Positions 33,877 to 47,600 of a stretch of 64,000 nt of DNA are shown in pieces. The stretch comes from Castanea sativa (Eukaryota; Streptophyta; Magnoliopsida; Fagales; Fagaceae). The notes beneath the pieces were generated by a model. The model was not told the origin of the DNA. It made no database searches and worked only from the letters and a program-made list of their open reading frames with translations. The stretch is taken from NCBI RefSeq assembly GCF_040712315.1, contig NC_134016.1:1341501-1405500 (forward strand), in the 5' to 3' direction. How positions within the stretch are numbered: position 1 is the first letter of the stretch; each line of letters starts with the position of its first letter. The translations under genes and the position numbers were made by a program.

Positions 33877-34570
33877 AATTTCAACTTTAGTAGCAAAATT
33901 TGGATCTACCAAACCTAGGTGCCTAAAATTTCCAAAAGTCTGACCTTAAATGAAAGCAACTCACAATCTTAATTCAAAATTTATTAATATTTATGTAAGG
34001 TTATAGATTTCTTTTTTTTTTTCCCATGAAAAAATCAGGCCCAAAACTTGATTTTAATTAAAGCCAGAAGCGTTAACGAAATTCACTTCACTATATTGGG
34101 CTTCCATGCTCAATTTTATCTGTTTAATAAAATTTCTCCCTAATTCACCATATACTTGTATTTAGTCTAAAATACAATAGAAACTCACATACTTGACATC
34201 CAATGAATCCCTAAAATCTGGCCATACCCACTCCTAACAACCACTCAAACTCCAATATACCACTATCAAACTACTTCCCTTAGTCATGGAATATAAGCAA
34301 TCGAGAGAGATGAAAACTCACCTTTAAATCCCCTTGGAATGGATGAGACGTGCCACCAACACATTATACTTCACTACTTCAGAGTCTTACATTCTTCCAA
34401 TAAGCCACAACACATTAAAAAAATGAGACCTGAGATATTTCCAAATAAACCAAGGTAAAATAAAATAGTTTTTTTACTATAAAATTATAGTACTATTGAA
34501 ACGACATTCAGGCAATCTCACAAACACATCAATGGCATTCAGGCAATCTCATAAATACATCAATGGCATG
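33165..34570. repeat. Duplicated non-coding modules in the Helitron
   Basis: A module with AATATCAATTGTTGGAAGT recurs near 33173, 33431 and 33597. A module with CATTCTTCCAATAAGCCACAAC recurs at about 33618 and 34391. ACAATCTCACAAACACATCAATGGC recurs near 33281 and 34512. A poly(A) run lies at about 33843-33874. No gene is seen. Confidence 0.7.
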
Positions 34571-35293
34571 CCAAGGATGCTCGTCTAATATAAACACAAA
34601 CACAAACAAATGAAAAGAAAAAAAAAAAAAAAAAGGTCTCATATTGATATAAACAGAGCATAAAAGTTTTGCGCCCAAAAAAAAAAGAATTGAGATGTAG
34701 AGATACCTCAACCAAAACAGGGAGGATCTATCAGTATTTATAAACCATGCAGAAAGGAATAAAGGGAGGAAGGAAATCAAATAGGCAACTGTTACTAAGA
34801 AACATTATTTTTTTCTCCTCCCTTTAGGCTTCCCTCTACGTCACATACTTCAAACTCTCTCTCTCTCTGCTCACGTTTCTATTTGCTCACGCAAAACCCT
34901 GAACGCTTCCCCCCTCCCCCCTTTTTTTTTTTTCTTTCTTCCAAACCGGCTTGAACGTTTGATATTTTTAATTTCTTTTTCCTTTAAGCTGAACTGAAAA
35001 GGCTAGCTGATCTAAAAAGGCTTTGGGTTTGGCTTGATTGTGGGACTAAATAAATAAGAGGTGGGCTGGATTAATTATACAAATTTATTATAGGGTGACA
35101 GTGAGACTAAATAAATAAGTAGTTGGCTGCATTTATATGGCTCAGATTTATAGGTCTGAAAATTGTAAAAACCATTTTAAAATTGAAGGAATTTTTTTTT
35201 TTTAAAGAAAATGATGTGGCAGCTGATGTGGCGTAACGTAGAACAGCAGCATTAAACGCTACACTTCAACTTTTAGTAATATATAGATATAGA

Positions 35294-36088
35294 TACCTAT
35301 TTAATTTGTAATTTGTATTAATAATAGTTAATTTTTTTTAAATGTTTTAATTCATAAATTTGACTGCAACAGCAACATGCATGTTTAATAAATTAATATA
35401 ATCTATTTAACTAAGTTTTTTTAAAGTATTAATGCAGTATTATTTACTCCCTTTTTTTTTATCTACAAACAATTTATTTGAGCTCTTTTACAACAACTAC
35501 ATTACTCATTTATTTCTAGAAAAAAATAATACTTAATATTAAAATTTATAATGCTAAGAAATTTTTTATGAATAAAACTCTTCTACATCATTCTGGGTAC
35601 AAGCTACCATATATAATACCAATGTCATAACACCAACCTCTGTAATTTATCTGAGTCTGACAAAAAATTGTTGATAATATAAATCATGCTTGAATGGAAG
35701 ATGAAAAAAAAAAAACAAAAGTAGCTAATAAGGGGGAGGTGAACATTTTACATAGGCCCATATCCCTGTCCATGTCCTAAAGAGCCGAGCAACATTATAT
35801 CTGAGAGTTTGGGGATGGGCCTAGGCTCACTTCAATAACAAACGAAGGCCCAACAAACCAAATCTTGTGCTAACAAACGAAGTATTTTTTTTCCCCTCCT
35901 TTCTATTGGTAACGAATACATTCAGATTCAGAGTTCAAATCTTTCATTTTCAACAATCAATTATACTAGTGAATAGTGATACTAGTCTATGCAGCACGAG
36001 TCAATACAAAAAATTCCTGCCTTTGCTCCCACTAGGTTACATTGTCATTGTCATTAGATTTAGTCAATGAATATATAAATGATTCGTA
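35294..36088 (+). other. Continuation of duplicated flank, interrupted on the right by CACTA element
   Basis: From 35294 to about 35880 the sequence matches 49299-49940 and 60680-61300. Together with 26435-26832 it forms one flank split by the Helitron. The rest up to 36088 shows no gene. The last three bases (GTA) are the left target copy of the CACTA element. Confidence 0.75.
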
Positions 36089-36432
36089 CACTACAACAAA
36101 TCAAACTTTTTTCAAGGGTCAAAACCCCTAAAAAAAAGTATTAAAAAACCTTGAAAGAAGTTATTTTAAGAGTCCAACTGACCCTTGATAACATTTTAAA
36201 CATATACCGTCGAAAAGGAAATTTTGAGAGCCTTCGTGCCCCTCAAAACAAGTGCTCTAATCTTATTTTGAGGGTCAAGAGACCCTTAAATAACCTTTTA
36301 CCAAGGTTTAAAAGATTTATATTTACAACCCTTGATAAATAAGGTTATTTAAGGGGTCTCTTGACCCTCAAAATAAGATTTTATTTTATTTTAAAAAAAA
36401 ACCACAATCATGCACTATATATATATACACAC

Positions 36433-36484
<52 letters not shown>

Positions 36485-37963
36485 TTCATGTTGAAACTAC
36501 CATATTGAAAAAGCATAAATCATAGTAAAAGATAATTGAACAACGGGAAGAGAAGTTAGACATGGTAGCAAGTGGTGGCGAATTGATGCCAACCATAAAC
36601 CTAGCAATTGATTAAGAAAGCTTAAAACAAGAAATTAAATGGCTGCACAAGAACCCAAATACACAAAGTGAAAAGTATCAACAATCCTATATGATCAAAC
36701 AATTAGGGGAGAGAAGCATCTATAAAATCCCCCAGGAAAATTTCAATATACCATAGCTTTAACAGACACACAGGTCTAGGCCTATCACTTATCAGTTTAG
36801 CAGAATCAAAAACAACACAAATCCCTCAATGATTCTTATAAAGGTATCTGAAAGTCCACTATGCAGCAACAATGGAGAACCATAAGAAATCATCACTGGG
36901 AACTGGCAGTCCTCTTTAGACGAATCATCATCAGTCACAATAGCCAAACCAGAAAAATCACAAGAATAATCTGATCGGCTACAAGCATAACAAATGTTGT
37001 AATGCTGCTTGTTGAGCTAAAGCAGAGGAAAAAATTGAAATTGCACCAACCAAAGCTCCAGATGTTGCCAATGGAACAGAGAAAGCAATTGAACCTGATG
37101 AAGAAAATTATAAAACCCAGATTATTCAGCCCCAAAAGTTTTACTTTTATGTTTCAAAATACCAGAATGACAAAAGAATAAAGCATTCCATATATCTATT
37201 GGACTAAAGTGGCAATGTCAAAACTCTCCGTTGGTTCTTTTATAGGTGCTAAAGGTTCCACAAAAGGCAGAAAAAAGAAAATAAATAACAGTAAATTAGT
37301 GCGCATACCTAAAAGGCAGATACAATATCATAAGTATGGCCTTGGAAATGACCAGGCTGCAAAAGGGGAAAAAAAATAAATCAAAAGAAGATACTTTATT
37401 AGCAACTTAAAAAGCAAAATAGATATTGTGCAACTCACAATGGTATTTCGTATTCATTGCTTAATTCAGAATACTATTTCAAAAAAGAAATTGTTATGAC
37501 TAAATAATCACATTCATGTTGAATTAAAGTTGAATTAAAAATTTTTTAAAATCTTCAATGAGGGACACACCTTAAGTTGTCCTCAACCGGAAAAGAGTAC
37601 TAAATCCAATGGAAAAGCCTGCATAAAAGAATATTTCAATGTAGAGTTTGAGACATTATATAATACAATAGATAAAATACACAATATAGAATAAAGTACT
37701 TGATGATCTTAAGCTCTAAGAATATGATAAAAGAGGAACCAGAAACAATCTACCAGCCCACTGTTTCTATGACTAGAAACAGTTTTTTTTTTTTTTTTTT
37801 TTTTGGTGAAAAAATTATTTGGTCATTTTAGAAAGTATATTTATTTAGTGCATATACGTGTTAATGCAACAAATCAGAAACTCATTGGCAAGCTGAGTAG
37901 AAACTTTTCAAGAAGTGACTTGCTTTATCCTTACTCAGGATCTTGCTCATATGTAGTCATTTG

Positions 37964-38017
<54 letters not shown>

Positions 38018-41000
38018 TATCAAAATTCTTTAGCTCAGATGTGTTTTTTTTCTCCAAACTAAAAATTTCTAATCCCAAAATCAACCTCAGTAATTAGAGC
38101 TTTCAAATGTAATTTTACTTATTCAAAGGCAATAGTTAATCTGCAATCAGCACTACTTTTAATGCCATGGATCTGTAATCAACACTACTTTTATTCTGTG
38201 ACAGACAGACAAAAAGAGGATTGAAACCAGTTATTACTCAGAATTCCCAAATCTGATGGTATTTAAACATCAACCACCTTGAGACCAATCTGATGGTATT
38301 TGGAATAACAACCAAAAAGCCTAAATATAAATATCTTCAATAAACTAATCACGGTCTACTAGATGAGCATTTGAAAGAAGCCAACACACTAATGACGGAG
38401 ACAAAACAACAATAATTAAAGTTCAAGTCACTTGCAAAATATGATGATACATGCCACTGGTTTTGTAAGCTTTCTGTATTTTTGGTCTTACTATAATACA
38501 TGACACTGGTTTCATGAACTTCTTTAATTTTTTGGCCTTAGCTATGGCATTAAAAATGCCATTTCCAACTATTTCTCTCCAAAACCAACCCCAACTTTCC
38601 ATTCTTCCCTATCATATTTACATGAGAAGCATAAACAAACTATAGCAAATTATTGCACTAATTAAATATAACAAAGCAGAGCTTCCAAGAACTGAACCCA
38701 TCAAATGTTCAGGGAGCAGTTCATAATCTTAGGAGAACACAAGATACCAATCAAAACAGTTGATAAGTTCATTGAGAAACTCAATTTTTTTGCTTACTAA
38801 TTGATCTCATTTTTAAACTATTAATTACATAGCTGAATTCCAGGTCCAGTTCTTAATTTAAGGTTAAAAGATCATCTGAAATAAAAACTCTGCTATGTCA
38901 CAGACAAATGTAATTTTATCAAAGCTAGTGTATGAATACATGCCAAATAAGAGCCTGGACTTTTTCATTTTTGGTATGGATCCCTCAGAACCTATTGTAT
39001 TTAGTAGGGAATGGCATGTGTAATTCTGTTATCAGGTTGTCAAGAAACTCACCAACCCAGAATGAAAGAAATGATTCTTCCCAGCCAATTTTGTTGGTGT
39101 TGACTGATAGAAGTTGTAGCAGGTCCAAGCAAGCTGCAAAAGAAGAAATAATAGAATCTAGTCAACTGCCAAAAGGATAAGAGATTAAAAATACTATATC
39201 ATACCAAGAAACATTAAAGCCAAAATACACTATTGGTCCCTATAATTTAGCTCATGAGCAATTTTAGTCCCTGGAGTTTAAAGTTATTGTTGTTAGTCCC
39301 TAACAAACATAACGTTATCACTTTTAGTCCCTATGAGGTAATGACATGTCGATTTTTAATTTGGCCACATAAAAATATAAGAGATTAAAAGCAAACTTAA
39401 GGGACTGTGACCAACAGTGTAGGTAAGCCTACCTATTGCAAGTATAAAGTCATCATCTAGAATAGGAAAGCCATCCCAAAATGTCTTGACACAAGACAAC
39501 TTGTGTCAAATTGAATAACACAAAAAACATAATCAAAGTATCAAACATTGCAACCATATTAATTTCAATTAGAACTGCTAAAACACACTTAAAAAAAGTG
39601 ACAATAAAAAGCAGAAAACAATAATCATAAAAATTTAAAAAGTTAAAAATAAAAACACACACACACACACACAAAGAAGTGTGATTTATCATTTATCTAC
39701 TTTGTGGTTTCTGCAGTGCTTTCCCAAACAACTTTAACACACACAAAGAAGACTTGAAATATACAAAATAAAACGAAATTCTGTTTGGTAGCTGAGAAAG
39801 AAGAAGAAAGTAAAGGAACCCAAATTATAAATACCTGTGATTACAGGGAAAAGAGTTTAACAGTTGAGACAGTCGGAAATGGCGAAGGGAAATTGGGTAC
39901 ACAAATTCATGATATCCAGGAACTCTAGAAAGTCTGCAGTGGAAAAAGTATAAGACATTGAAGTCCATTCATATAAAGTGTTCAAAATAAGCAAGATATG
40001 AAAGCTATAGCTAAGCCCTACCTATATAGCTCAATTTTCAAGCAACAGTACTTATTAAAGAATCTAACACGCAGCAAATCCGAATTCGATAGCAGACATG
40101 GAAGACAAAAAGGTATTAGAAAAATATATGGGAGTTCATTAAAAAAAAAGTACAAATGGGGGGGTTGGCCAAAGAAGCAAAGTTTTGAAACAACATTCTA
40201 CACAAAATATGAAAAGTTAAAAGACTTTGAGAGTACACAACAAAACGTATTCTAAAACCATCAATTTTCTACAACAAACTCACAGATATTTTCTCAACCT
40301 TAATTTAGCTCATTCAATTCAGAGTCTTGGTAGCATGACCACCACCACCACTGCTTTGTTGACTGAAAGCAGCAGCTGCAGTCGAAAGCGAATGCAACCC
40401 ATTAATGGAGTAACAATCAAGTTACCATTTCGCAATCCATCCAAATACACAAAATGATCAAAATTTAAAAAATAATTAAGCATCATCAAAGGTTAATATA
40501 CATATCAATAATATTATACCATAATAACTTTTTACAAAACTTCAAATTCAAAGAGGCATCAATTCTCAAATTTGATAACCCATGAAGTTTAATATTTTTA
40601 GATTCTTCTCGTGAAGTAGGTCAAAACCTAGTCTACGTCATTTAAGCTAAGACCTCTAGATTTCCTTTTCATGCACTTGGACTTCATTTTTTTTTCCCCT
40701 TTTTTTCTTCCCACTCACCAAAAATATCCCCCACAGCACATAACCAGCAAAAAATTACATGAGAAATAACTTCCATTTGTTTGAACCAAATTTTACAAAT
40801 CTTGTAACAAATCTCAAAACAGAGTATGAAGTAACAAAAAAATAATTCTATGATGCCCACCCCATAATAAACAATTCAACACAAAAGCCTAACTTGCTTC
40901 ACATTTATTGCACTCAATTTTCACATTTAGCAAACTGAAGATACTCATAAAAGCCAAAAACAGAGTTGTCAAATCACCATGTTACACCTACCGCTAAATT

Positions 41001-42243
41001 AAAACAAACAAACAAACAAATTTCTCGATAATCAGTGACACTCTAAAAAGTTCATATACATATACAATATATAACATCACACATTGAGCACATTTAAGAT
41101 CAACAAAAAAAATTCAAAGAAATTGAAAATATTTCAATGATCAATGAAACTCCTAATGCATCTCTAGCAAGTTCTTCAGCTAATAACATAGCACCATGAA
41201 AATAATACACACACACACACACACACACATTTTTCCGATCGTTACTAAATTGGACTCTATTTGTAACAATTAGCAATATATAACTAAGCTTAAGCTTCAT
41301 CGAACTCTTTCTTCTTCTTCTTCTTTTTCTTTAATTTTCTAGTAGGTTCGAGAACTATAGCTTAGGAATCACAATGAAAAGAGGAACACCTAGCATTTGA
41401 TTTAACAATTATGGAAATTTCCAGTGAGAAATGAAACCCTAGATCAATCGCATTACAAGTAAAACACAGATTGTTTGGAAATGGAAAGTGAATTTCGAAA
41501 AGAAAAAGCAGCAGAGAGTGAGAAACAGTGCACAGAGCACAGTGAGTTTGCTGGAATATCATTACCTGATGGTGCTGCACAGCTTTCTATAGGGAAATCG
41601 ATGATGAGCTCCGTTTTTTGAGAAATGTGAAACAAAATCATGGGGAAATCGATGAAAAAGTGTGGCTAAACCAAAAAAACAAAAAAATCAAGGACAAAAT
41701 TAGGGTTTGTGATTCGTACCTAATCGGAGCTGAGAAACGGTGATCGTCTAAATCGGCAAAGAGATGAAGAGTCACAAAACCGAGATGAACTCATACCTAA
41801 TCGGAGCTATGCAATTACGTACCAAATCGATGATCGTCGAGCTCTATGAGATCTCCATGATCGACGAGCTATGAGATTTCCATGCTCTGTGAGATTTCTA
41901 TGCTCTGAGAGTGATAAGAGCTTTGTGTGTTTGTTAGTTACGTTGGGCTATAGTTTTAAATTTCATTGTGGGCTTTTTGCAAGGGATGAAAATTTTGTTG
42001 TGGGCTTTTTTCAAGGGCTGAAAATTTTGTAATATTTTACCAAGGGTTGTTGGCTGAAAAAACTGGCGGGTTTTTTTTTCACATTTATTTCATGGGTGCA
42101 TTAACTTATTTTGAGGGACCAAATAACATTTGAAATAAAGTATAGTAATAAAGCCCTCCGCATTTTTATTTATAGGTTGTATCGACAGATTTTAGTAAAC
42201 ACTCGATAAAAAAAGGTTGAAATAACTACACTTTGTTGTAGTG
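36089..42243. mobile_element. Non-autonomous CACTA (En/Spm) transposon
   Basis: Starts CACTACAACAAA and ends with its inverted complement TTTGTTGTAGTG, flanked by the 3-base direct repeat GTA (36086-36088 and 42244-42246). These are the defining CACTA marks. Subterminal regions carry repeated AAGGGT(C/T)/GACCCTT words, as in subterminal transposase binding repeats. No transposase (TNP2-type) frame is found in the 6155 bases, so it is non-autonomous. The interior is mostly non-coding, with microsatellites at 36417-36484 (TA and CA) and 37967-38012 (TA). An open stretch at 37016-37195 (AEEKIEIAPTKAPDVANGTE) looks protein-like and could be captured exon material, but the parent gene is not recognised. 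Around 39220-39330 there are three 'agtccct/ggtccct' repeats that resemble another, older inserted element. Confidence 0.92.
36245..36386. repeat. Long inverted repeat in the CACTA subterminal region
   Basis: The arm around 36260-36305 (CTTATTTTGAGGGTCAAGAG and onward) is complementary to 36337-36386 (ending CTTGACCCTCAAAATAAG). The transcript could fold into a strong stem of roughly 40 pairs with a short loop. Such hairpins in CACTA ends may act as small-RNA sources or transposase sites. The function is inferred. Confidence 0.8.
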
Positions 42244-42246
42244 GTA

Positions 42247-43735
42247 GCTACTTTGGATTGGAATATTTTAATGGGACAAGATGTCCCTAAAATGAAATAC
42301 TTCTTAAATATTTTTAAAAAACATAGTGTTAGAATCCCCTGTTTCACTTAAAATGTTTTTGTTTTGTTTTTTTTTTTTTTTAATGATGATAACACATACA
42401 AAGTGTGGCTGACATGTGTTAGTGGATTTTTTTAATATTTAGTTTTCAATTATTGTTTTCTTATAATGCATTCTGCTTTTGAGTGTTTTTATTTTAAATT
42501 CTCAATTTGAGAAATGTGTATTTGGATAATGCAAGTATTTCACTTAATCTTGAAAAACATTAAATTACTCTTTTAACTTTTAACTTTTATTTTTATATTC
42601 AATTGTTAAAATAATAGAGGTAGAGAATTGAACTCGAATTCTCCTTATAAATGAGATCAAATCATGCCACTAAATTATAAGACTTCGCACTTTATTTTTA
42701 CCTTTAACAAAAAATATCTTTGACTAAATCATAGGGTCATTTTAGACTGATTATTCTTCTTTAATATTTAGTTTCTAAAAAAAAAAATTTATTCCTTAAT
42801 ATTTTGATGGGTCCGATAATCCATTAATAGACCTCATGCTCTTTTTACTATGATTACTATTATTTTTTATGCCAAAGATATCTAATGTGCTACTTTTCTG
42901 GGTCAAAAGCCTTGAATTAATCTTTCATAATTCAGACTACTCATTTATTATTTAGGCCCAAACGAAAACAAAGCCCAAAAGATTTGAATTTCACAAATGG
43001 TTTGGATAGGTATCGGAACATGATCTTACTATGAAGTTTCTAGCTGTAATAGTTTTTTCATATGATTTGGTAGTTTCTTCAATGACTAGTACTCCAACAA
43101 TCTCCCGATTCCCACGAAGCCAACCAAAGTCTTTCAACTTTCAACACGGTCCATTTGAACAACAAAGTTAGACTAGCTTCCCCTTTTTTCTTTGTGCTTT
43201 TGAAAAAGTATATATGGTTTATTGTTCAAATGGGAACTTGCATTGGCTTTTTAAGACTCATGATTCATGAAAATTGCTTGGGCTTATGTTCATTTCATTG
43301 CTTATTTATTGCATATTTAGATATGAACGTATTTATTTCAATTTAATTTATCTATTGTGTAAAAGTAAAATTATTCCTTAAAAATGTGATGTTTTCAAAA
43401 GCAGACCACAATGATCAAATAAAAATCATCAAATTAGAGTTTAAAATTATAATTAAAATTTTAAAATAAATCTAGGCGCAATTGCACAAAAATTCCATGT
43501 AACTAAGTCACACCCAAGAATATTGGACCATTTTTACTTTGTATAAATAGGAGGGTCCCAATGGGATGAGGGGGCTAACAATTTTCTCTCCAAAACATTT
43601 TTTGTAGGAACATAAAAGTTTTCCATTGTAAACTTTTCACGCTTAAAGAACATGACTTGCAAACTAATAAAACTAGAGTTTTTAGTACCTACAGCAATTT
43701 CATGATCAAGAACAAACCGTAGCGTATACGGTGTC
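42247..43735 (+). repeat. Duplicated intergenic cassette, copy 1, with conserved TATA box
   Basis: From about 42320 this matches 52230-53660, and its second half matches 62400-63100. All three copies keep TATAAATAGGAGGGTCCCAA (here from 43542), followed by ACAATTTTCTCTC. That looks like a core promoter with a leader. No conserved protein follows, so what it would transcribe is unclear. The cassette ends abruptly near 43735, where the internal region of Copia element 3 starts. Confidence 0.7.
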
Positions 43736-43798
43736 AAATTCTATACGGTTGTCCAGTTTACTTATCATATTCATGTTTATTATTTTCAGATTGAAATC

Positions 43799-44605
43799 AT
43801 GGCAACATTTAACCCACTTGTTGCTATTCTTAATCAAAATAAACTGACTAGATCCAACTATGTTGACTGGAAAAGAAATTTGGACATTGTTCTTACAGCT
43901 GAAGAGCACAAATATTGCTTACTCAACCATGTCCTAACTTTCCTTCATTAGATGCTCCTCTTGAGGAAAAACAATAATATGATCATTGGCAGAAATCTAA
44001 TGAGATGGCCAAGTGTTATATTCTAGCATCTATCTCAAATGTTCTACAACGTCAAATGCAAGACTTCGAACATAATGCTAAGTCTGAAGAAGATGTTTGG
44101 TGAACAAGGTCGTTCTGCAAGGTAAGAAACTATAAGGCAAATTTATAATACCAAAATGGCTGAAGGGAATTCAGTGAGAGAGCATTGTCTTAGGATGATT
44201 GCTAATCTGAACACATTAGAAGTTTTAGGTGCCGACATTGATGGAGAGTCCCAAGTGGATATGATACTCCAGTCACTACTAGATTCATTTAAGAAATTCA
44301 GACTCAATTATAATATGAACAAAAAGATTTATTCTTTGTCTGAATTAATGAATGAGTTAGTGGCAGCGAAAGGCATCCTTGGTACTTCTAGTGTTGAAGC
44401 GAATGTGGGTGAAACTTCTACTTCTCAACTTAAATCAAAAGGCAAGGGTAAGAAGAAGAAGAAGAAGAAGAAGGACTTCACTAAGCAAGATGGTAAACAA
44501 ATTGCCTTAGGGGTTGCCGATTAAGGAAAGAAGATCAAAGGAAAGTGTTTCTATTGTGGTGAGAAAGGATATTGAAAGAGGAATTGTCCAACATTCAAGG
44601 CTGCC
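43799..44605 (+). pseudogene. Copia element 3 gag with zinc knuckle
   Basis: Starts MATFNPLVAILNQNKLTRSNY, a typical UBN2-type Copia gag start. The best open piece (44156-44523) encodes the DMILQSL...YNMNKK segment and a basic Lys-rich tail. A CCHC zinc knuckle follows at about 44544-44588 (CFYCGEKGY.KRNC), with a TGA where Trp is expected. Further damage is a frameshift near 43920 and a TAA near 44132. The product would have packaged element RNA; it is not functional. Confidence 0.88.
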
Positions 44606-44617
44606 AAGAATAAGGGT

Positions 44618-47600
44618 ATGAAAAGTTCATTTCTTCTTGAAATATGTTTGATACAAAATCCCACGGATTCCTGGTGTGTAGATTCAGGTTGTACTAATCA
44701 TATCTGCAATTCTTTGCAGGAGTTCCAAGAAACCAGAAAGTTGAATGAGGGAGAACTATTTCTTACTTTAGCTGATGGGAGCAGAATTCCGATTGTAGCT
44801 ATTGGAGTGTTTAATTTATGCTTTAAGTCTAAAGTTTTAATATTGGAAGACTATTTGTATGTACCTAATATTCGTAGGAATTTAATTTCTGCAACTTACT
44901 TAGGTAAACATGGATATTGTGTTATCCTGAAAGACGATGTTGTAATAAAAAAAGGATAAAATGTTTATTTGTTCTGGCAATATTGTAGATGATCTTTATA
45001 TTTTAACTCCTGATAAGCATGAATTATATAATTCTGAATTAGATAATAATTCATATGTAAAATCATTAAAGAGAAAGTTTCCTTATACTAGTGAAGTATA
45101 TCTTTGACACTTGCGTTTGGGTCATATTAATTTAAGTAGAATTCAAAGACTAATCAAAGATGGACGTTTACAGCCCATGGGCTTTGATGGTTTTCCAGTT
45201 TGTGAATCTTATTTGGATGATAAAATGACCAAACGACCTTTTAATGCAAAAGGTAGAAGAGCCCAAGATTTGCTAGAACTAGTACATTCAGATGTATGTG
45301 ATCCTATGTTAATCCAAGCAAGAGGTGGCTATGAGTATTTTATTACTTTCACTGATGATTACTCTAGATTTGGTTATGTGTACCTAATGAAACGGAAGTC
45401 CGAAACCTTTGAAAAGTTCAAAGAGTTTAGGGTTGAAGTTGAGAATCAATTAGGTAAAACGCATAAAGGTCATTCGATCTGATCGAGGTAGCAAATACCT
45501 TCTTGGTGATTTCAAGGATTACTTGACTGAAAATGGGATTATATCCCAGTTGGCTGCACTTGAAATTTCATAACAAAATGATGTAGTAGAAAGAAGGAAT
45601 ATGACTCTTTTAGATATGGTTAGGTCCATGTTGAGTTATTTGACTCTACCAATTTCCCTTGGGGATATGCCTTAAATACTGCAATGTATCTTTTGAATTT
45701 AGTACCTTCGAAGTTTGTTCCTAAAACACCTGTAAAGTTGTGGAATGGGCGTAAGCCTAGTATGAGACATCTTCACATTTGGGGTTGTCCAGCATATGTG
45801 TTGAAAGGAAAGTCTAACAAGTTACAGTCTAAAACAGAAGTGGTATTTTTTGTAGAGTATCCAAAATGAACTGTTGGAGGTTTATTCTATAGTCATAAGG
45901 ATAATAAAGTGTTTGTTAGCACAAATGCCAAATTCTTGGAAAATGACTATATAAATAATTTTACTCCTAGAAGTAGAGTTGTCTTGGCTGAAATGAATGA
46001 ACCTGTAGTTGAACAACCAATGGATGAAACTAGGGATGATGTGGCTGTATTTTATACACCACAAGATACTACCTATGAAATGTCTAGTACTCAGGTGCCT
46101 CGTCGTAGTGGGAAAATTGTTCGGCCTCCTATTAGATTTATAGGTTTGGGAGAAACTTATAAAGCTATCTTAGAAGAGACTGAATTAGACCCTTACACTT
46201 ATGATGAAGCAATGAATGATATGGATGCACATCATTGGGTCCAAGCTATAAAATCTGAATTGGATTCTATGTATTCCAATCATGTATGAGATCTTGTAAA
46301 GGCGTCTAACGGCATTAAACTTGTTGGTTGCAAATGGGTTTACAAGAGGAAGAGAGAGATAGATGGAAATGTTGAAACCTTTAAAGTAAGACTAGTGGTA
46401 AAAGGGTATACATAAAAAGAAGGTATTGATTATGATGAAACTTTTTCGCCAGTTACCATACTTAAGCCTATCAGAATTCTCTTATCCATTACTGCTTATT
46501 ATGATTATGAGATTTGACAAATAGATGTCAAGACTGCATTTCTTAATGACAATCTTGAAGAAGAAATATATATGATGCAATCGGAAGGTTTCATAGTAAA
46601 GAACCAAGAGCATATGGTATGCAAGTTGAAAATGTCCATTTATGGACTTAAGCAAACATCTAGGTCATGGAACATCAGATTTAATAAAGCAATCAAGTCA
46701 TTTGGTTTTGAACAAAATCTTGATGAACTATGTGTGTACAAAAGATATCGAGATAAAGTAGTAATGTTCCTAGTACTTTATGTTGATGATATTTTACTCA
46801 ATGGAAATGATGCAGGGGTAATGTTATCAGTAAAGTTTTGGTTATCTAGCCAATTTGATATGAACGACTTGGGTGAGGCTAACTTTATTCTAGGGATCAA
46901 GCTTTGGCAAAATCGCAAGAATAAAATGTTAGGTTTATCATAAGCTGGATATATAGATAAGGTTCTAGAACAGTTTAGCATGCAAAACTTTAAGAAATGA
47001 TTACTTCCTTTCAGACATGGAGTTCCTCTGTCTAATGGCCTAAGGCCTAAGACTCAAGAAGAAGAAAATATGATGAGACAAGTTTCTTATGCTTTTGCAA
47101 TGGGAAGTCTTATATATGTCATGCTTTGTACTAGACCAGATATCTATTATTCAGTTGGCATGGTTAGCCGATATCAATCAAATCCAAGACCAAAACATTG
47201 GTAAGCGGTAAAGCATATTCTCAAGTATCTACGAAGAACGAGAAATTATATGCTTGTTTGCCATAGTAAGAATTTGATTCTCATTGGCTATACAGATTCA
47301 GACTTTCAATTAAATCTAGATTTCAGAAAATCCACTTCAGGATGCGTTTTCACCTTGGGAGATGGAGTCATAAGTTGGAGAAGTGTTAAGTAATCTTGTA
47401 TTGCGGACTCCATCATGGAAGCTGAGTACGTTGCTACTTATGAAGCAGCAAAGGAAGCTGTTTGGCTTAAGAAATTCCTTTCTGATCTTGGTGTTGTGAG
47501 AATGGAGCAAGTTCCCATCACATTGTTTTGCGGCAATAGTGGAGCGGTTACACAATTCAAAGATCCAAGGAATCACAAGAAAGGAAAACACATTGAGAGG

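Larger units (their letters stand above)
26833..35293 (-). mobile_element. 8.5 kb Helitron with captured gene fragments
   Basis: Read on the minus strand, the element starts TCTATATCTATATATTACTA (ending at 35293 on plus). It ends with a CG-rich hairpin region (CGCGCAGTGCGCGGGTCCGCG) followed by ACTAG at 26833, between host A and T. The paralogous loci at 49298/49299 and 60679/60680 show the uninterrupted TTTA|TACCC site, so both ends are fixed to the base with no target duplication, as Helitrons require. No Rep/helicase frame is seen, so it is non-autonomous. Inside are a possible F-box fragment, an exon-like stretch near 31000, the first coding exon of plastid glutamine synthetase and several tandem repeat arrays. 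Confidence 0.9.

Noticed and set aside
38932..39180. Plus-strand frame of 82 codons inside the CACTA element
   Set aside because: No recognisable motifs; the composition and surroundings suggest an accidental frame.
43534..43909. Minus-strand frames over the TATA cassette
   Set aside because: They are shadows of repeat and gag sequence. The copies at 53379 and 62796 have different lengths and no conserved protein.
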